Counted from the first letter of the stretch, positions 8,275 to 16,265 are shown. The stretch is DNA of 20,574 nt from Bacillota bacterium (GCA_017398165.1 JAFQHB010000159.1:1-20574); one strand, 5' to 3'. The notes: a model not told the origin generated them from the letters alone. Program-made: numbers and translations.

Positions 8275-8733
8275 ATGCAGATACCAACAGGAGAACTCGC
8301 TGCGGCAGCCGCCATCAGCGGCGACAGTATCAGCAGCATCCACGGCAGCGTTCGCTTCTTCCCCTGCCCGGAGGGCGTGATGGTGCTGGCCGATATCTTC
8401 GGCCTGCCGGAGGCTAACCCTACCGGCATTTTTGCCCTGCACATACATTCCGGCGGCGATTGCAGCGGTACCAATTTTGCCGACAGCGGTATGCACTATG
8501 ACCCGGCCAATATGCCGCACCCCCGCCACGCCGGTGACCTGCCGCCGCTTCTCAGCTGCCACGGCCACGCCCTGATGGGCGTGCTGACCTGCCGCTTCAC
8601 TATTGATGAGATAATTGGCCGCACCGTCATCATTCACAGCCAACCGGATGACTTCACCAGCCAGCCAGCCGGCAACGCCGGTGAGAAAATTGCCTGCGGA
8701 GTCATCCGCCCGATGCCGATGAATCAATGCTAA
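8275..8733 (+). CDS. Cu/Zn superoxide dismutase-family protein without signal peptide
   Basis: This 152-aa protein has the complete Cu/Zn-SOD ligand set: copper ligands H56 and H58 (FALHIHSGGDC), bridging H74 (MHYDP), zinc ligands H82, H85 and D88 (HPRHAGDL), and the fourth copper ligand H121 (VIIHSQ). C63 and C141 are placed for the family disulphide. The C-terminal GNAGEKIACGVI matches the SOD active-site loop, except that the substrate-guiding arginine is a lysine (K138). The predicted role is dismutation of superoxide to H2O2 and O2. No signal peptide or lipobox is seen, so it would be cytoplasmic, unlike most bacterial SodC. Ribosome binding site GAGGTGAT (8262-8269) supports the ATG. 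I see no clear separate promoter after the gyrA terminator. Confidence 0.9.
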   Translation: MQIPTGELAAAAAISGDSISSIHGSVRFFPCPEGVMVLADIFGLPEANPTGIFALHIHSGGDCSGTNFADSGMHYDPANMPHPRHAGDLPPLLSCHGHALMGVLTCRFTIDEIIGRTVIIHSQPDDFTSQPAGNAGEKIACGVIRPMPMNQC

Positions 8734-8736
8734 ACC

Positions 8737-8779
8737 AAAAGGCAGAGAGCATACCACACCGATATGCCCTCTGCCTTTT
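8737..8779. terminator. Bidirectional terminator between the sod gene and the mnmA operon
   Basis: GGCAGAG (8741-8747) pairs with CTCTGCC (8769-8775) and, after a one-base mismatch, GCATA (8749-8753) pairs with TATGC (8763-8767). AAAA at 8737-8740 and TTTT at 8776-8779 provide U-runs in both directions, serving the sod gene on + and the DUF1624 gene on -. Confidence 0.85.
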
Positions 8780-8891
8780 CTTATGCGTGAATATAACTTG
8801 CCGCGCCGCACAGTGCCGTATCCGACCCGCGTACACACGGCAAAAACCAAATGAGGCAAAGCCGCATCAGGAAGCACGCACAGCACGACCG

Positions 8892-9620
8892 CTAAAAAAC
8901 CAGCGTCAGCGCCCCGTAAATCAACGGCTGATGCAGCATATATATCAGCAGTGCCCGCCGCCCTATCCACTCCAGCGGGGGACAGGCAAACGATGATAAA
9001 TACCGCATCATATCCCACCGGACGCAGATCAGATACGCAAAACAGCCCACCCAGTAAAGGAACAGCCACGGCAGCAGCGGCACATAATCCGTCGAGAAGA
9101 AGCCCGCATACCGCAGCCCCAGATAAGCCGTCAAATCATTGGCATACCACTGCTGCGGCAGTGCCAGCGTCCATTCGCCGCAGCCCAGATAGCCTGCACT
9201 CACGTGCCGTGTCAATACAAAGAGCAGCCCGCATACCACCAACCCCACATACGGCGATACCCTGCGAAAGACTTTGTCCAGCGGTATCGTCACCAGCATA
9301 CCGGTGCCCAGCAGACTCAATATCCCAAACCTGATGGCATTCTGCGGCATCAATATCAGCGTCACCGCACTGATCGCCGCCGCACACGCCAATACCAGCA
9401 GCGCCCGCCGCAGCCTGTGCCGCCCCAGCGCCCAGCAAAAGCCGGAAAGCAGGATAAACGTCCAGGCGATACTGGCCTGCCAGATATCCGCCCCGGCCGA
9501 GCCAAACCACGGCCAGCGCACCCCAAAGATATACACCAGATCCCACGCGGTATGATACAGCACCATCGATATCACCGCCACACCGCGCAGCATATCCGGC
9601 AGAGTATAGCGCGCCCTCAC
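8892..9620 (-). CDS. DUF1624/HGSNAT-like multi-spanning membrane protein
   Basis: This 242-aa protein is strongly hydrophobic with about seven predicted membrane helices. The N-terminal block DMLRGVAVISMVLYHTAWDL (residues 9-28) is the signature of the bacterial DUF1624 family related to the catalytic region of heparan-alpha-glucosaminide N-acetyltransferase; the histidine at 23 is in the usual conserved position. The C-terminal IGRRALLIYMLHQPLIYG resembles the last helix of membrane acyltransferases. A role in moving acyl groups onto an envelope glycan is plausible but unproved. The start is GTG at 9620, overlapping the mnmA stop (GTGA), so it is probably translationally coupled to mnmA, a pairing with no obvious functional logic. 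Confidence 0.82.
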   Translation of the reverse strand: MRARYTLPDMLRGVAVISMVLYHTAWDLVYIFGVRWPWFGSAGADIWQASIAWTFILLSGFCWALGRHRLRRALLVLACAAAISAVTLILMPQNAIRFGILSLLGTGMLVTIPLDKVFRRVSPYVGLVVCGLLFVLTRHVSAGYLGCGEWTLALPQQWYANDLTAYLGLRYAGFFSTDYVPLLPWLFLYWVGCFAYLICVRWDMMRYLSSFACPPLEWIGRRALLIYMLHQPLIYGALTLVF

Positions 9621-10681
9621 CGCAGAGCCCCGCGGATGATGCCGCCGCCCAGCACGTCCTCACCGTCATAGAGCACCACGATCTGCCCCGGTGCTATCGC
9701 CGATTGCGGCTCGGCAAAACGTACCCGCACCAGACCACCATCGATCACCTCAGCCTCGGCCTGCTGTTCCTGCTGGTGATAGCGCACCCGCGCCCCGACG
9801 CTGATACGCCCTACCGGCGGCCGCCCGGATACCCAGTTGAATTCCCCGGCCAACAGACCGCTGCCGAGCAGTTCCCCGGCGCCTCCCAGAGTCACGGTAT
9901 TGGCCGCAGCATCCTTGGCGCATACGTACATCGGCCGGCCAAAGCCGATACCGATGCCCCGCCGCTGCCCGATAGTATAGTGGATATGCCCACGGTGCCG
10001 CCCCAGCACAGCCCCCGCGCCATCCACGAAATCACCCGGCGGCACAGCACCGCTCTCCCGCTCGATGAACCCGGCATAATCCTTATCCGGCACAAAGCAG
10101 ATATCCTGACTCTCTGCCCGGTCGGCATTATCCAGCCCACGCCCGGCCGCCATACGCCGCACCTCCTGCTTCATCAGCCCACCCAGCGGCAGCAGGATAT
10201 GCGGCAGCTGCTCCTGCCGCAGGAAAGCCAGCACGTAACTCTGATCCTTGGCCGGGTCCACTGCCTTTTGCAGCACGTATTGGCCATCCGCCCGGCGGCT
10301 CACCCGCGCGTAATGCCCGGTGGCGATATACCGGCAGCCAAGCTGCTCCATTTCCTCAAAAAGCCGCCCGAATTTCAGCAGGCGATTGCACTGCACGCAG
10401 GGATTGGGCGTCTGCCCCTGCAGATACCCGCTGATAAAAGGCTGAATGACCGCCGCAGCAAACTCATCACAAAAATCATACGTCCGGTATGCGATACCCA
10501 GCCGCCCGGCCACGCTGCGCGCCATCTCGGCCTCGGCCGATGAGCCGCAGCCATCATAGGCCGCCGCATCATAAAGCCGCATCGTCGCCCCGATGCACTC
10601 ATAGCCCTGCTCCAACAGCAGTGCCGCCGTCATCGAGCTGTCCACGCCGCCGCTCATCGCCACCAATACCTTATCAGCCAT
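9617..10681 (-). CDS. mnmA: tRNA-specific 2-thiouridylase MnmA
   Basis: This 354-aa enzyme adds sulfur to C2 of the wobble uridine (U34) in Lys, Glu and Gln tRNAs, using ATP activation and a persulfide relay. The PP-loop SGGVDSS is at 10-16. The catalytic cysteine is C98 in NPCVQCN and its partner is C195 in SQDICF. TGHYARV and GQRRGIGIG are further family motifs, and the C-terminal beta-barrel is complete. I place the start at the ATG at 10681 (MADKVLVAMSGG), 9 nt after GGGGAGG; a longer reading that begins 16 codons earlier would place that Shine-Dalgarno inside the gene. It is preceded by a consensus-like promoter with a leader of about 40 nt and overlaps the DUF1624 gene. Confidence 0.96.
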   Translation of the reverse strand: MADKVLVAMSGGVDSSMTAALLLEQGYECIGATMRLYDAAAYDGCGSSAEAEMARSVAGRLGIAYRTYDFCDEFAAAVIQPFISGYLQGQTPNPCVQCNRLLKFGRLFEEMEQLGCRYIATGHYARVSRRADGQYVLQKAVDPAKDQSYVLAFLRQEQLPHILLPLGGLMKQEVRRMAAGRGLDNADRAESQDICFVPDKDYAGFIERESGAVPPGDFVDGAGAVLGRHRGHIHYTIGQRRGIGIGFGRPMYVCAKDAAANTVTLGGAGELLGSGLLAGEFNWVSGRPPVGRISVGARVRYHQQEQQAEAEVIDGGLVRVRFAEPQSAIAPGQIVVLYDGEDVLGGGIIRGALR

Positions 10682-10727
10682 ATCATCCGACCTCCCCGGG
10701 CTGTCCGCCGCCCATATTTCAGCACCC

Positions 10728-10756
10728 ATTATAACAAATTAAAAGAGGCCTGACAA
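10728..10756 (-). promoter_or_regulatory. mnmA promoter
   Basis: Read on the minus strand, TTGTCA (10756-10751) and TATAAT (10733-10728) are separated by exactly 17 nt, about 47 nt upstream of the mnmA ATG. Confidence 0.82.
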
Positions 10757-10766
10757 GCCGGGCCTC
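10745..10766 (-). repeat. Inverted repeat enclosing the mnmA -35 box
   Basis: GAGGCC (10745-10750) and GGCCTC (10761-10766) flank the 10-nt segment that holds the -35 hexamer. On the minus strand it is followed by CTTTTAATTT, so it could be an operator over the promoter or the remains of an intrinsic terminator. Confidence 0.5.
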
Positions 10767-10890
10767 CTCAATATCAGATAATAAGCAGCGAAACGACCGA
10801 TTATTCACTGCCTGCTGCCGCCGGTCATCCCGCCGCATCAAACTCACACAACCGGGCGACCCCACACAGCCGCCCTGCCATTAGCAGCAG
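10767..10890. other. Intergenic stretch with no recognisable gene
   Basis: Between the mnmA promoter and the AT-rich repeats upstream of the XRE gene I find no open frame with a ribosome binding site on either strand, no tRNA-like fold and no terminator. Confidence 0.5.
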
Positions 10891-10895
10891 TCTAT

Positions 10896-10992
10896 AATAT
10901 TTATCATAACAGTGAATAATATTTATAGTATACACCATCACATAACAAATATCAACAGTATCTTCAAACCCCCGAGAAATATTTGTAGTATA
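10896..10992 (+). repeat. AT-rich repeated 15-mers upstream of the XRE gene
   Basis: AATATTTATAGTATA (10918-10932) and AATATTTGTAGTATA (10978-10992) agree at 14 of 15 positions and start 60 nt apart. A degenerate copy, AATATTTATCATA, lies at 10896-10908 (22 nt before the first) and a partial inverted copy, ACAAATAT, at 10945-10952. All four lie in the roughly 150 bp before the regulator and contrast with the GC-rich surroundings, which suggests regulator-binding sites. Confidence 0.6.
10901..10929 (+). promoter_or_regulatory. Possible promoter of the XRE regulator
   Basis: TTATCA (10901-10906) and TATAGT (10924-10929) are 17 nt apart. The -10 box falls inside the first full 15-mer repeat, as expected for autorepression. 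The region is AT-rich and other alignments are possible. Confidence 0.4.
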
Positions 10993-11041
10993 GAACTAAC
11001 AATAAAACATACCAATGAAACATACCCAAAGGGGGCTCAAT

Positions 11042-11377
11042 ATGTCCAAAATCCGCAAAGATACCGGCGACCGCCTGCGGGCACTGCGTCTGGCCGCCGG
11101 GCTGACCCAGGAGAAGCTGGCCGAACGCGCCGAGCTGCACACCACCTATATCGGCCAGGTAGAGCGCGGCGAGAAAAACCTGACCATCGAAAGCCTTTCC
11201 CGCCTCTGCGGCGGGCTGGATATCACGCTGGCGCAGTTTTTCGCCCCGATGTCCGCCGTCGATACGACCCTCACCCCAGCCGAAGAAGCCTACAAACTGC
11301 TGCAATCGCGCCCGCCCAAAGAGCAAAAGGCTCTGCTCGATCTGCTGCAGAACCTGCTGTACTACAAAAACATCTGA
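11042..11377 (+). CDS. Small XRE-family helix-turn-helix transcriptional regulator
   Basis: This 111-aa protein is a Cro/CI-type (HTH_3) DNA-binding protein. Residues 11-66 hold the five-helix domain: RLRALRLAAGLTQEKLAERA, then HTTYIGQVERGEKN with the recognition helix, then LTIESLSRLCGGLDI. A short C-terminal helical stretch (81-108) may dimerise it. There is no protease, cupin or metal-binding domain, so the signal it responds to is unknown. The ATG at 11042 has AAAGGGGG at 11028-11035, a better fit than an in-frame ATG nine codons upstream that would bury this site. It stands alone, divergent from mnmA, and ends before a bidirectional terminator. The upstream repeats suggest autoregulation. 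Confidence 0.85.
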   Translation: MSKIRKDTGDRLRALRLAAGLTQEKLAERAELHTTYIGQVERGEKNLTIESLSRLCGGLDITLAQFFAPMSAVDTTLTPAEEAYKLLQSRPPKEQKALLDLLQNLLYYKNI

Positions 11378-11422
11378 TTCACAATCCAAACCAACAGCCG
11401 GTCTGCGCCACCGGCACAGCAC

Positions 11423-11467
11423 AAAAAAAACCAGACAGCAGAGTACCACTCTACCGTCCGGTTTTTT
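11423..11467. terminator. Bidirectional terminator between the XRE gene and pyrB
   Basis: An outer stem AAACCAGAC/GTCCGGTTT with one mismatch and an inner stem AGAGT/ACTCT (11440-11452) are bounded by eight A residues (11423-11430) and six T residues (11462-11467), so either strand yields a hairpin plus U-run. Confidence 0.85.
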
Positions 11468-11499
11468 CTTTTGAGCAATTAAATCTTACAGTCCAATCC

Positions 11500-12504
11500 T
11501 TACAGTGCCCATTCCGGCTTGAATGCTCCGCGCACGTTGCCGGTAGTCAGTGCCAGCAGCGCCATACGGACGAAAAGCCCGTTGCCTGCCTGACGGAAGT
11601 ACGCCGCACCCGGATAATCATCCACATCCAGAGATATCTCGTTGACGCGGGGCAGAGCGTGCATAATAACAGCGCCCGGCTTGAAGTGCTGCAAAGTCTC
11701 ACCGTTCATCAGGAACATATCCTTGACGGCGTCATACTCGGCCAGATCGGCAAAACGCTCCTTCTGCACACGGGTCATATAGATGATGTCGGCCTCAGCC
11801 ACTGCTTCATCGATAGTAGCGCAGAATTTTACTTCCACGCCGTTATCCAGCATCTTCTGCACAATAGATTCCGGCATCTTCAGCTCGTCCGGCGATGCCA
11901 TCACCAGACGACATTTGTAATACTTCAGGAAATCAACCAGAGAATGTACCGTGCGGCCGTATTTCAGGTCGCCGATCATAGCCACGGTCAGCCCCTCGGG
12001 GTTGCCCTTCTCCTTGACGATAGTATACATATCCAGCAGCGCCTGGCTGGGATGCTGCCCAAAGCCATCGCCCGCATTGACTACCGGATGGCTGGCAGCA
12101 TTGGCCGCGATCTCGGCGTCACCTGTGCGGGGGCTGCGGATAACGATAACGTCGGCATAGTTGTCGACCATTTTGATGGTATCGTGCACAGTCTCGCCCT
12201 TAGAGGTCGAGCTGATCTGATTTTCCGGCGATTCCGCCAGCGTGATCACCCGGCCGCCCAGTCGGTGCATAGCAGTCTCAAAGGAAAGGCGGGTACGGGT
12301 AGAGGGCTCAAAAAACAGCGCAGCCATCACCTTGCCGTCCATATCCCACAGTCTCTTGCCTTCTTTCAATGCTTTCTCATAAAAAGCGGCTACACCCAGC
12401 ACAGCCTCCAGCTCTTCCTTGGAGAACTGGGGAGCCCCCAGAATATTCTTCCCCACGAAAGAAGCGATCATTTCCTCGCTCGGAAACGTAAAATCAGTCA
12501 ACAT
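11500..12504 (-). CDS. pyrB: Aspartate carbamoyltransferase catalytic subunit
   Basis: This 334-aa enzyme condenses carbamoyl phosphate with aspartate, the first committed step of pyrimidine synthesis. The carbamoyl-phosphate loop FFEPSTRTRLSF (64-75), the SSTSKGET loop, GQHPSQALLDMYTI, GDLKYGRTVHSL and HALPRVNEI are all present; these distinguish it from ornithine carbamoyltransferase. It is somewhat longer than the common 305-311 aa, mostly through about 30 extra N-terminal residues. The ATG at 12504 is 10 nt after GGAGG; a TTG two codons earlier is only 4 nt from it and less likely. No pyrI regulatory chain or other pyr gene is adjacent, and the 79-nt gap to ileS leaves little room for a PyrR-type attenuator. 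Confidence 0.96.
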   Translation of the reverse strand: MLTDFTFPSEEMIASFVGKNILGAPQFSKEELEAVLGVAAFYEKALKEGKRLWDMDGKVMAALFFEPSTRTRLSFETAMHRLGGRVITLAESPENQISSTSKGETVHDTIKMVDNYADVIVIRSPRTGDAEIAANAASHPVVNAGDGFGQHPSQALLDMYTIVKEKGNPEGLTVAMIGDLKYGRTVHSLVDFLKYYKCRLVMASPDELKMPESIVQKMLDNGVEVKFCATIDEAVAEADIIYMTRVQKERFADLAEYDAVKDMFLMNGETLQHFKPGAVIMHALPRVNEISLDVDDYPGAAYFRQAGNGLFVRMALLALTTGNVRGAFKPEWAL

Positions 12505-12583
12505 TGCCAAAGTTCCTCCTCAATATAAACCCGTATTTATATATTTGCACAACTTTTTACACGTAAATTTCAGGTTTGGCAGC

Positions 12584-15361
12584 TTATTCTGCCTCCGGCA
12601 GCTCGGGCAGCTTGGCCAATACCTCGGCACAGCGCGGGCATACACCTGCGTGCTGATGCTGCTCACCGGTCAGTTCCTCGCTGTAGATCCAGCAGCGCTG
12701 GCACTTCTGCCCGGCCGCAGGAGCCACCTCGACAGCCACGCCGCCCTCGGCCTCACGGCCGTCCAGACCGGCCACCAGCACACACTGCGATACGATAAAG
12801 AGGTGAGCCAACTCGCCTTCTACAGTCTGCAGCAGCTCCAGCTCCTCGCCCTCGGCGTAGATAGTCACGCAGGCATCCAGAGAATGTCCGATCTCCTTGG
12901 CCTTGCGCGCCAGCTCCAGCTTGCCGGCCACCAGCTCTTTATATGCGGTCAGCTTCTGCCACTTGGCGTCCAGAGCCTCATCCATCCACTCGGTATTTAC
13001 CCTGGGCATATCCAGCAGCTGTACGCTCTCCGGTGCGCCCTCGGTCTTGGGCATATAGCGGTAGATCTCCTCGGATGTGAATGCCAGAATGGGGGTGAGC
13101 ATACGCAGCATAGCGTCCAGCACGTGATACATCACGGTCTGTACAGAGCGGCGGCGCTTGTCCTCCGGCAGCTCGGCATACAGGGTATCCTTGGTAACGT
13201 CCAGATACAGGTTGCTCATCTCCACTACGCAGAAACGATGCAGAGAATGATATACAACGTGGAATTCATAATTATCATAAGCCGTGATTACACGGTCGAT
13301 CAGCACCTGCAGGCGGTGCATCATCCATTTATCCAGCTCGCACAGCTCGGCATACGGCAGAGCATCCGTGGCCGGGTCAAAACCATTCAGGTTGGAGAGC
13401 AGGAAACGCGCGGTATTACGCAGCTTGCGGTAAGTCTCGCTGACCTGCTTCAGAATACCCTGGCTGATAGCCAGATCAGAACGATAATCCGCCGAGCTCA
13501 CCCACAGACGCAGCACATCGGCGCCCATTTTGTTGATAATATCCAGCGGATCGACAACATTACCCAGAGATTTGCTCATCTTGCGGCCTTTTTCATCCAC
13601 CAGGAAGCCGTGCGTCAGCACTGCCTTGTAGGGGGCTGCGCCGCGGCAGGCCACACCGATATTCAGCGAGGAATTGAACCAGCCGCGATGCTGGTCGGAG
13701 CCCTCCAGATACAGGTCAGCCGGCCAGGTCAGCTCGGGGCGCTGGGTCAGCACTGCCAGATGGCTGCTGCCGGAATCAAACCATACGTCCATAATGTCGG
13801 TCTCTTTGCGGAAGTGATGGCAGCCGCACTCGCAGGTCAGCCCCTCGGGGATCAGCTCGTCGGCAGTTCTCTCAAACCACACGTGCGAGCCGTGCTCGGC
13901 AAAGAGCCCCTTGATATGCTCGATAGTCTGATCGTTGACGATCTCCTTGCCGCAATCGGCGCAATAGAAGATCGGGATAGGCACACCCCAGGTACGCTGA
14001 CGCGAAATGCACCAGTCGCTGCGGTCTTTTACCATATTGTAAATGCGGTCGTGACCCCACGCCGGGATCCACTGCACTTTATCGATCTCATCCAGTGCTT
14101 TCTCGCGGAAGCCCTCGATAGAGCAGAACCACTGCTCAGTAGCACGGAAGATGATGGGATGCTTGCAGCGCCAACAATGCGGATAAGAGTGGCTGATCCA
14201 CTGCAGCTTCAGCAGCGCACCGCAGGCTTCCAGGTCTTTTACTACCTCTTTGCCGCCCTCATTGATGTGCATACCGGCATATTTGCCGGCCTCTGCGGTA
14301 AAGCAGCCCTTGTTATCAACGGGAGAGAGGATCTCCAGACCGTAGCGGCTTCCTACCTCAAAGTCCTCGACGCCGTGACCGGGTGCGGTATGTACGCAGC
14401 CGCAGCCGGCATCCAGAGTAACGTGATCGCCGAGGATCACGATAGAATCACGCTGATACAGCGGATGGCGGCAAACAATGCCCTCCAGCTCGCTGCCTTT
14501 ATATTCCGCCAGAATCTCGGCATTCTCCACGCCAATATCCTTGCAGACAGTCTCGACCAGCTCTTTGGCCATTACCAGCTTCTGGCCGTTGATCAGCACC
14601 ACAGCGTACACATAATCGGCGTGGATGCAGACAGCCAGATTGGCGGGTATCGTCCAGGGGGTAGTCGTCCAGATCACGAAAGAAACGTCGCTGTCCAGCA
14701 GGCCCTTGCCGTCAGCCACCGCGAATTTCACGTAGATAGCGGGGCTCTTGACGTCGGCATACTCCACCTCGGCCTCGGCCAGTGCGGTCTCACACTCAGA
14801 GCACCAGTAAACCGGCTTTTTGCCTTTGTAGATATAGCCTTTCTTCACCATCTCGCCAAAAGCGCCGATCTGCTCCGCCTCAAATTCCTTCTGCAAGGTG
14901 ATGTAGGGATGCTCCCAATCACCGCGCACACCCAGACGCTTGAACTGCTCCCGCTGAGTATCGACAAAAGACAGCGCGAACTCCTCGCACTTGCGGCGGA
15001 AAGCTGCCTTATCCTCACTGTGGTGGTTGATGCCCAGCTCCTTGATGGCGCGCTGCTCAATAGGCAGGCCGTGGGTATCCCAGCCCGGCACATAGGGTGC
15101 ATCATAGCCGGCCATACTCTTGTATTTGACGATAATATCCTTCAGCACCTTATTCAGCACGTGGCCGGTGTGAATGTTGCCGTTGGCATACGGCGGGCCG
15201 TCGTGCAGCACGAATTTCGGCTTGCCGGCATTATGCTCCTGCACCAGGTTGTAGATATTTTTTTCCTGCCAAAACTCCAGCGTTTCCGGCTCACGCTGCG
15301 GCAGATTACCGCGCATGGGGAATTCGGTTTCGGGCAGATTCAGCGTTTTGCCATAATCCAT
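12584..15361 (-). CDS. ileS: Isoleucyl-tRNA synthetase
   Basis: This 925-aa class I synthetase charges tRNA-Ile. The HIGH signature is HTGH (64-67) in NIHTGHVLNK, the CP1 editing domain has TTPWTIPANLAV, and KMSKS is at 594-598. The C-terminal zinc-binding module has cysteines at 887, 890, 908 and 911 (CQRCW and CPRC). These zinc-ligand pairs indicate the common bacterial IleRS form. Length is typical. GTAAGGAG a few bases before the ATG supports the start. It lies 85 nt after yggT with only a weak hairpin between, so it may be read from the yggS promoter. No T-box leader fits in that gap, although ileS is often T-box controlled in Bacillota. Confidence 0.98.
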   Translation of the reverse strand: MDYGKTLNLPETEFPMRGNLPQREPETLEFWQEKNIYNLVQEHNAGKPKFVLHDGPPYANGNIHTGHVLNKVLKDIIVKYKSMAGYDAPYVPGWDTHGLPIEQRAIKELGINHHSEDKAAFRRKCEEFALSFVDTQREQFKRLGVRGDWEHPYITLQKEFEAEQIGAFGEMVKKGYIYKGKKPVYWCSECETALAEAEVEYADVKSPAIYVKFAVADGKGLLDSDVSFVIWTTTPWTIPANLAVCIHADYVYAVVLINGQKLVMAKELVETVCKDIGVENAEILAEYKGSELEGIVCRHPLYQRDSIVILGDHVTLDAGCGCVHTAPGHGVEDFEVGSRYGLEILSPVDNKGCFTAEAGKYAGMHINEGGKEVVKDLEACGALLKLQWISHSYPHCWRCKHPIIFRATEQWFCSIEGFREKALDEIDKVQWIPAWGHDRIYNMVKDRSDWCISRQRTWGVPIPIFYCADCGKEIVNDQTIEHIKGLFAEHGSHVWFERTADELIPEGLTCECGCHHFRKETDIMDVWFDSGSSHLAVLTQRPELTWPADLYLEGSDQHRGWFNSSLNIGVACRGAAPYKAVLTHGFLVDEKGRKMSKSLGNVVDPLDIINKMGADVLRLWVSSADYRSDLAISQGILKQVSETYRKLRNTARFLLSNLNGFDPATDALPYAELCELDKWMMHRLQVLIDRVITAYDNYEFHVVYHSLHRFCVVEMSNLYLDVTKDTLYAELPEDKRRRSVQTVMYHVLDAMLRMLTPILAFTSEEIYRYMPKTEGAPESVQLLDMPRVNTEWMDEALDAKWQKLTAYKELVAGKLELARKAKEIGHSLDACVTIYAEGEELELLQTVEGELAHLFIVSQCVLVAGLDGREAEGGVAVEVAPAAGQKCQRCWIYSEELTGEQHQHAGVCPRCAEVLAKLPELPEAE

Positions 15362-15424
15362 AATCGTTTTCTCCTTACTGAGGCTGTATCAAGCCTGTAA
15401 ATCAACAAATTTATAACGTGCCAA

Positions 15425-15448
15425 AGGCCGGCAAGCAGCAGCCGGCCT
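15425..15448 (-). terminator. Weak terminator-like hairpin between yggT and ileS
   Basis: AGGCCGGC (15425-15432) and GCCGGCCT (15441-15448) form an 8-bp GC-rich stem that overlaps the yggT stop codon. On the minus strand only three T residues follow, so it should allow substantial read-through into ileS. Confidence 0.45.
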
Positions 15449-15722
15449 AAAGAACTAACAAAATCAGTACCCGCGTCACCAGCGATTCCAGCATATACAG
15501 CACGAAAATCGCAATAATGGGCGAGAAATCTATCGGCATCCGGGGGCTGGGCGGCAACATCCGGCGGAATATCCGCAGATAAGGCTCAGTCATCTCGTAA
15601 ATAAACACAGTGATGGCATTACCCCGCACCACAGGAAACCACGAAAGCAGAATATTCGCCATAATCAGAATATAATATATCTCAAAGGCGAAATGTACGA
15701 AACTGAAAATATACGCTACCAT
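15447..15722 (-). CDS. yggT: YggT/YlmG-family membrane protein
   Basis: This 91-aa protein has two membrane segments (about 5-28 and 68-90) around the family core ILLSWFPVVRG and YLRIFRRMLPP, which links to a DFSPI motif. YlmG-type proteins sit in the division gene cluster of Gram-positive bacteria, between sepF and later genes, and are linked to envelope or osmotic functions that remain undefined. The ribosome binding site CAGGAG precedes the ATG, and the gene begins 24 nt after the sepF stop. Confidence 0.9.
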   Translation of the reverse strand: MVAYIFSFVHFAFEIYYILIMANILLSWFPVVRGNAITVFIYEMTEPYLRIFRRMLPPSPRMPIDFSPIIAIFVLYMLESLVTRVLILLVL

Positions 15723-15746
15723 ATTTACTCCTGTCTTATGCCGTAA

Positions 15747-16265
15747 TTAACGACGCCACAAGCCAAAGCCACCGGCAGCAGCTGCATCACTCGCAGTATT
15801 ACCGCCCAAAGCCTGTGCCTCGGACTCCATAATCTGACCTGCCAGATCCACCTGGCTGGAACTAAAGAGGAACGTCGAGCCGCTGACTTTCTTGGTCTTG
15901 CCGTCCAGCGCAAACACCGCACCGGAGAGGAAATCCACCATACGCTGAGCAGTTTCCTTATCGATCTCCTCAAAATTCACGATAACGACTTTCTGCTCTC
16001 TGATGTTCATGGCTATGTTCTCCAGATCTTCATACGCCTTGGCCTTCACCAGCACCATCTCACAGGCTTTGTCCTTCTTGGGCGTGGCATTACCGGGGAT
16101 AGCCATAATCTGATTGCGGCGCGCTTTCTTCACGTCGTTCTCCTGCCATACGTCCTTGGGCGCAGCAGCCGAGAGAGTATCCATCTCCTGCTGGTTCAGG
16201 TTTTCATTCTCTTCTTCTTCCTCCGGGAAGAACATATTGGTAACTTTATTCCAAACTCCGGACAT
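15747..16265 (-). CDS. sepF: Cell division protein SepF
   Basis: This 172-aa protein anchors FtsZ to the membrane and aligns protofilaments in the division ring. Residues 1-13 can form the amphipathic membrane-binding helix, followed by a strongly acidic Glu/Asn-rich linker (14-45). The globular SepF core runs from about 68 to 141, with VVIVNFEEIDKETAQRMVDF and the glycine-containing SGAVFALDG segment needed for dimerisation. A flexible Ala/Gly tail ends in FGLWRR. GGAGGAAACAATA precedes the ATG. The 89-nt gap after yggS has a small hairpin but no U-run. Confidence 0.95.
   Translation of the reverse strand: MSGVWNKVTNMFFPEEEEENENLNQQEMDTLSAAAPKDVWQENDVKKARRNQIMAIPGNATPKKDKACEMVLVKAKAYEDLENIAMNIREQKVVIVNFEEIDKETAQRMVDFLSGAVFALDGKTKKVSGSTFLFSSSQVDLAGQIMESEAQALGGNTASDAAAAGGFGLWRR

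Noticed and set aside
10790..10870. A possible tRNA or small RNA between mnmA and the XRE gene
   Set aside because: I could not form a cloverleaf or find a promoter-terminator pair around this stretch.
12419..15400. A 993-codon open frame on + across ileS
   Set aside because: It is antisense to a complete isoleucyl-tRNA synthetase with all catalytic motifs. Long antisense frames arise from codon bias in GC-rich genes; the translation is rich in His, Gln and Leu without domains.
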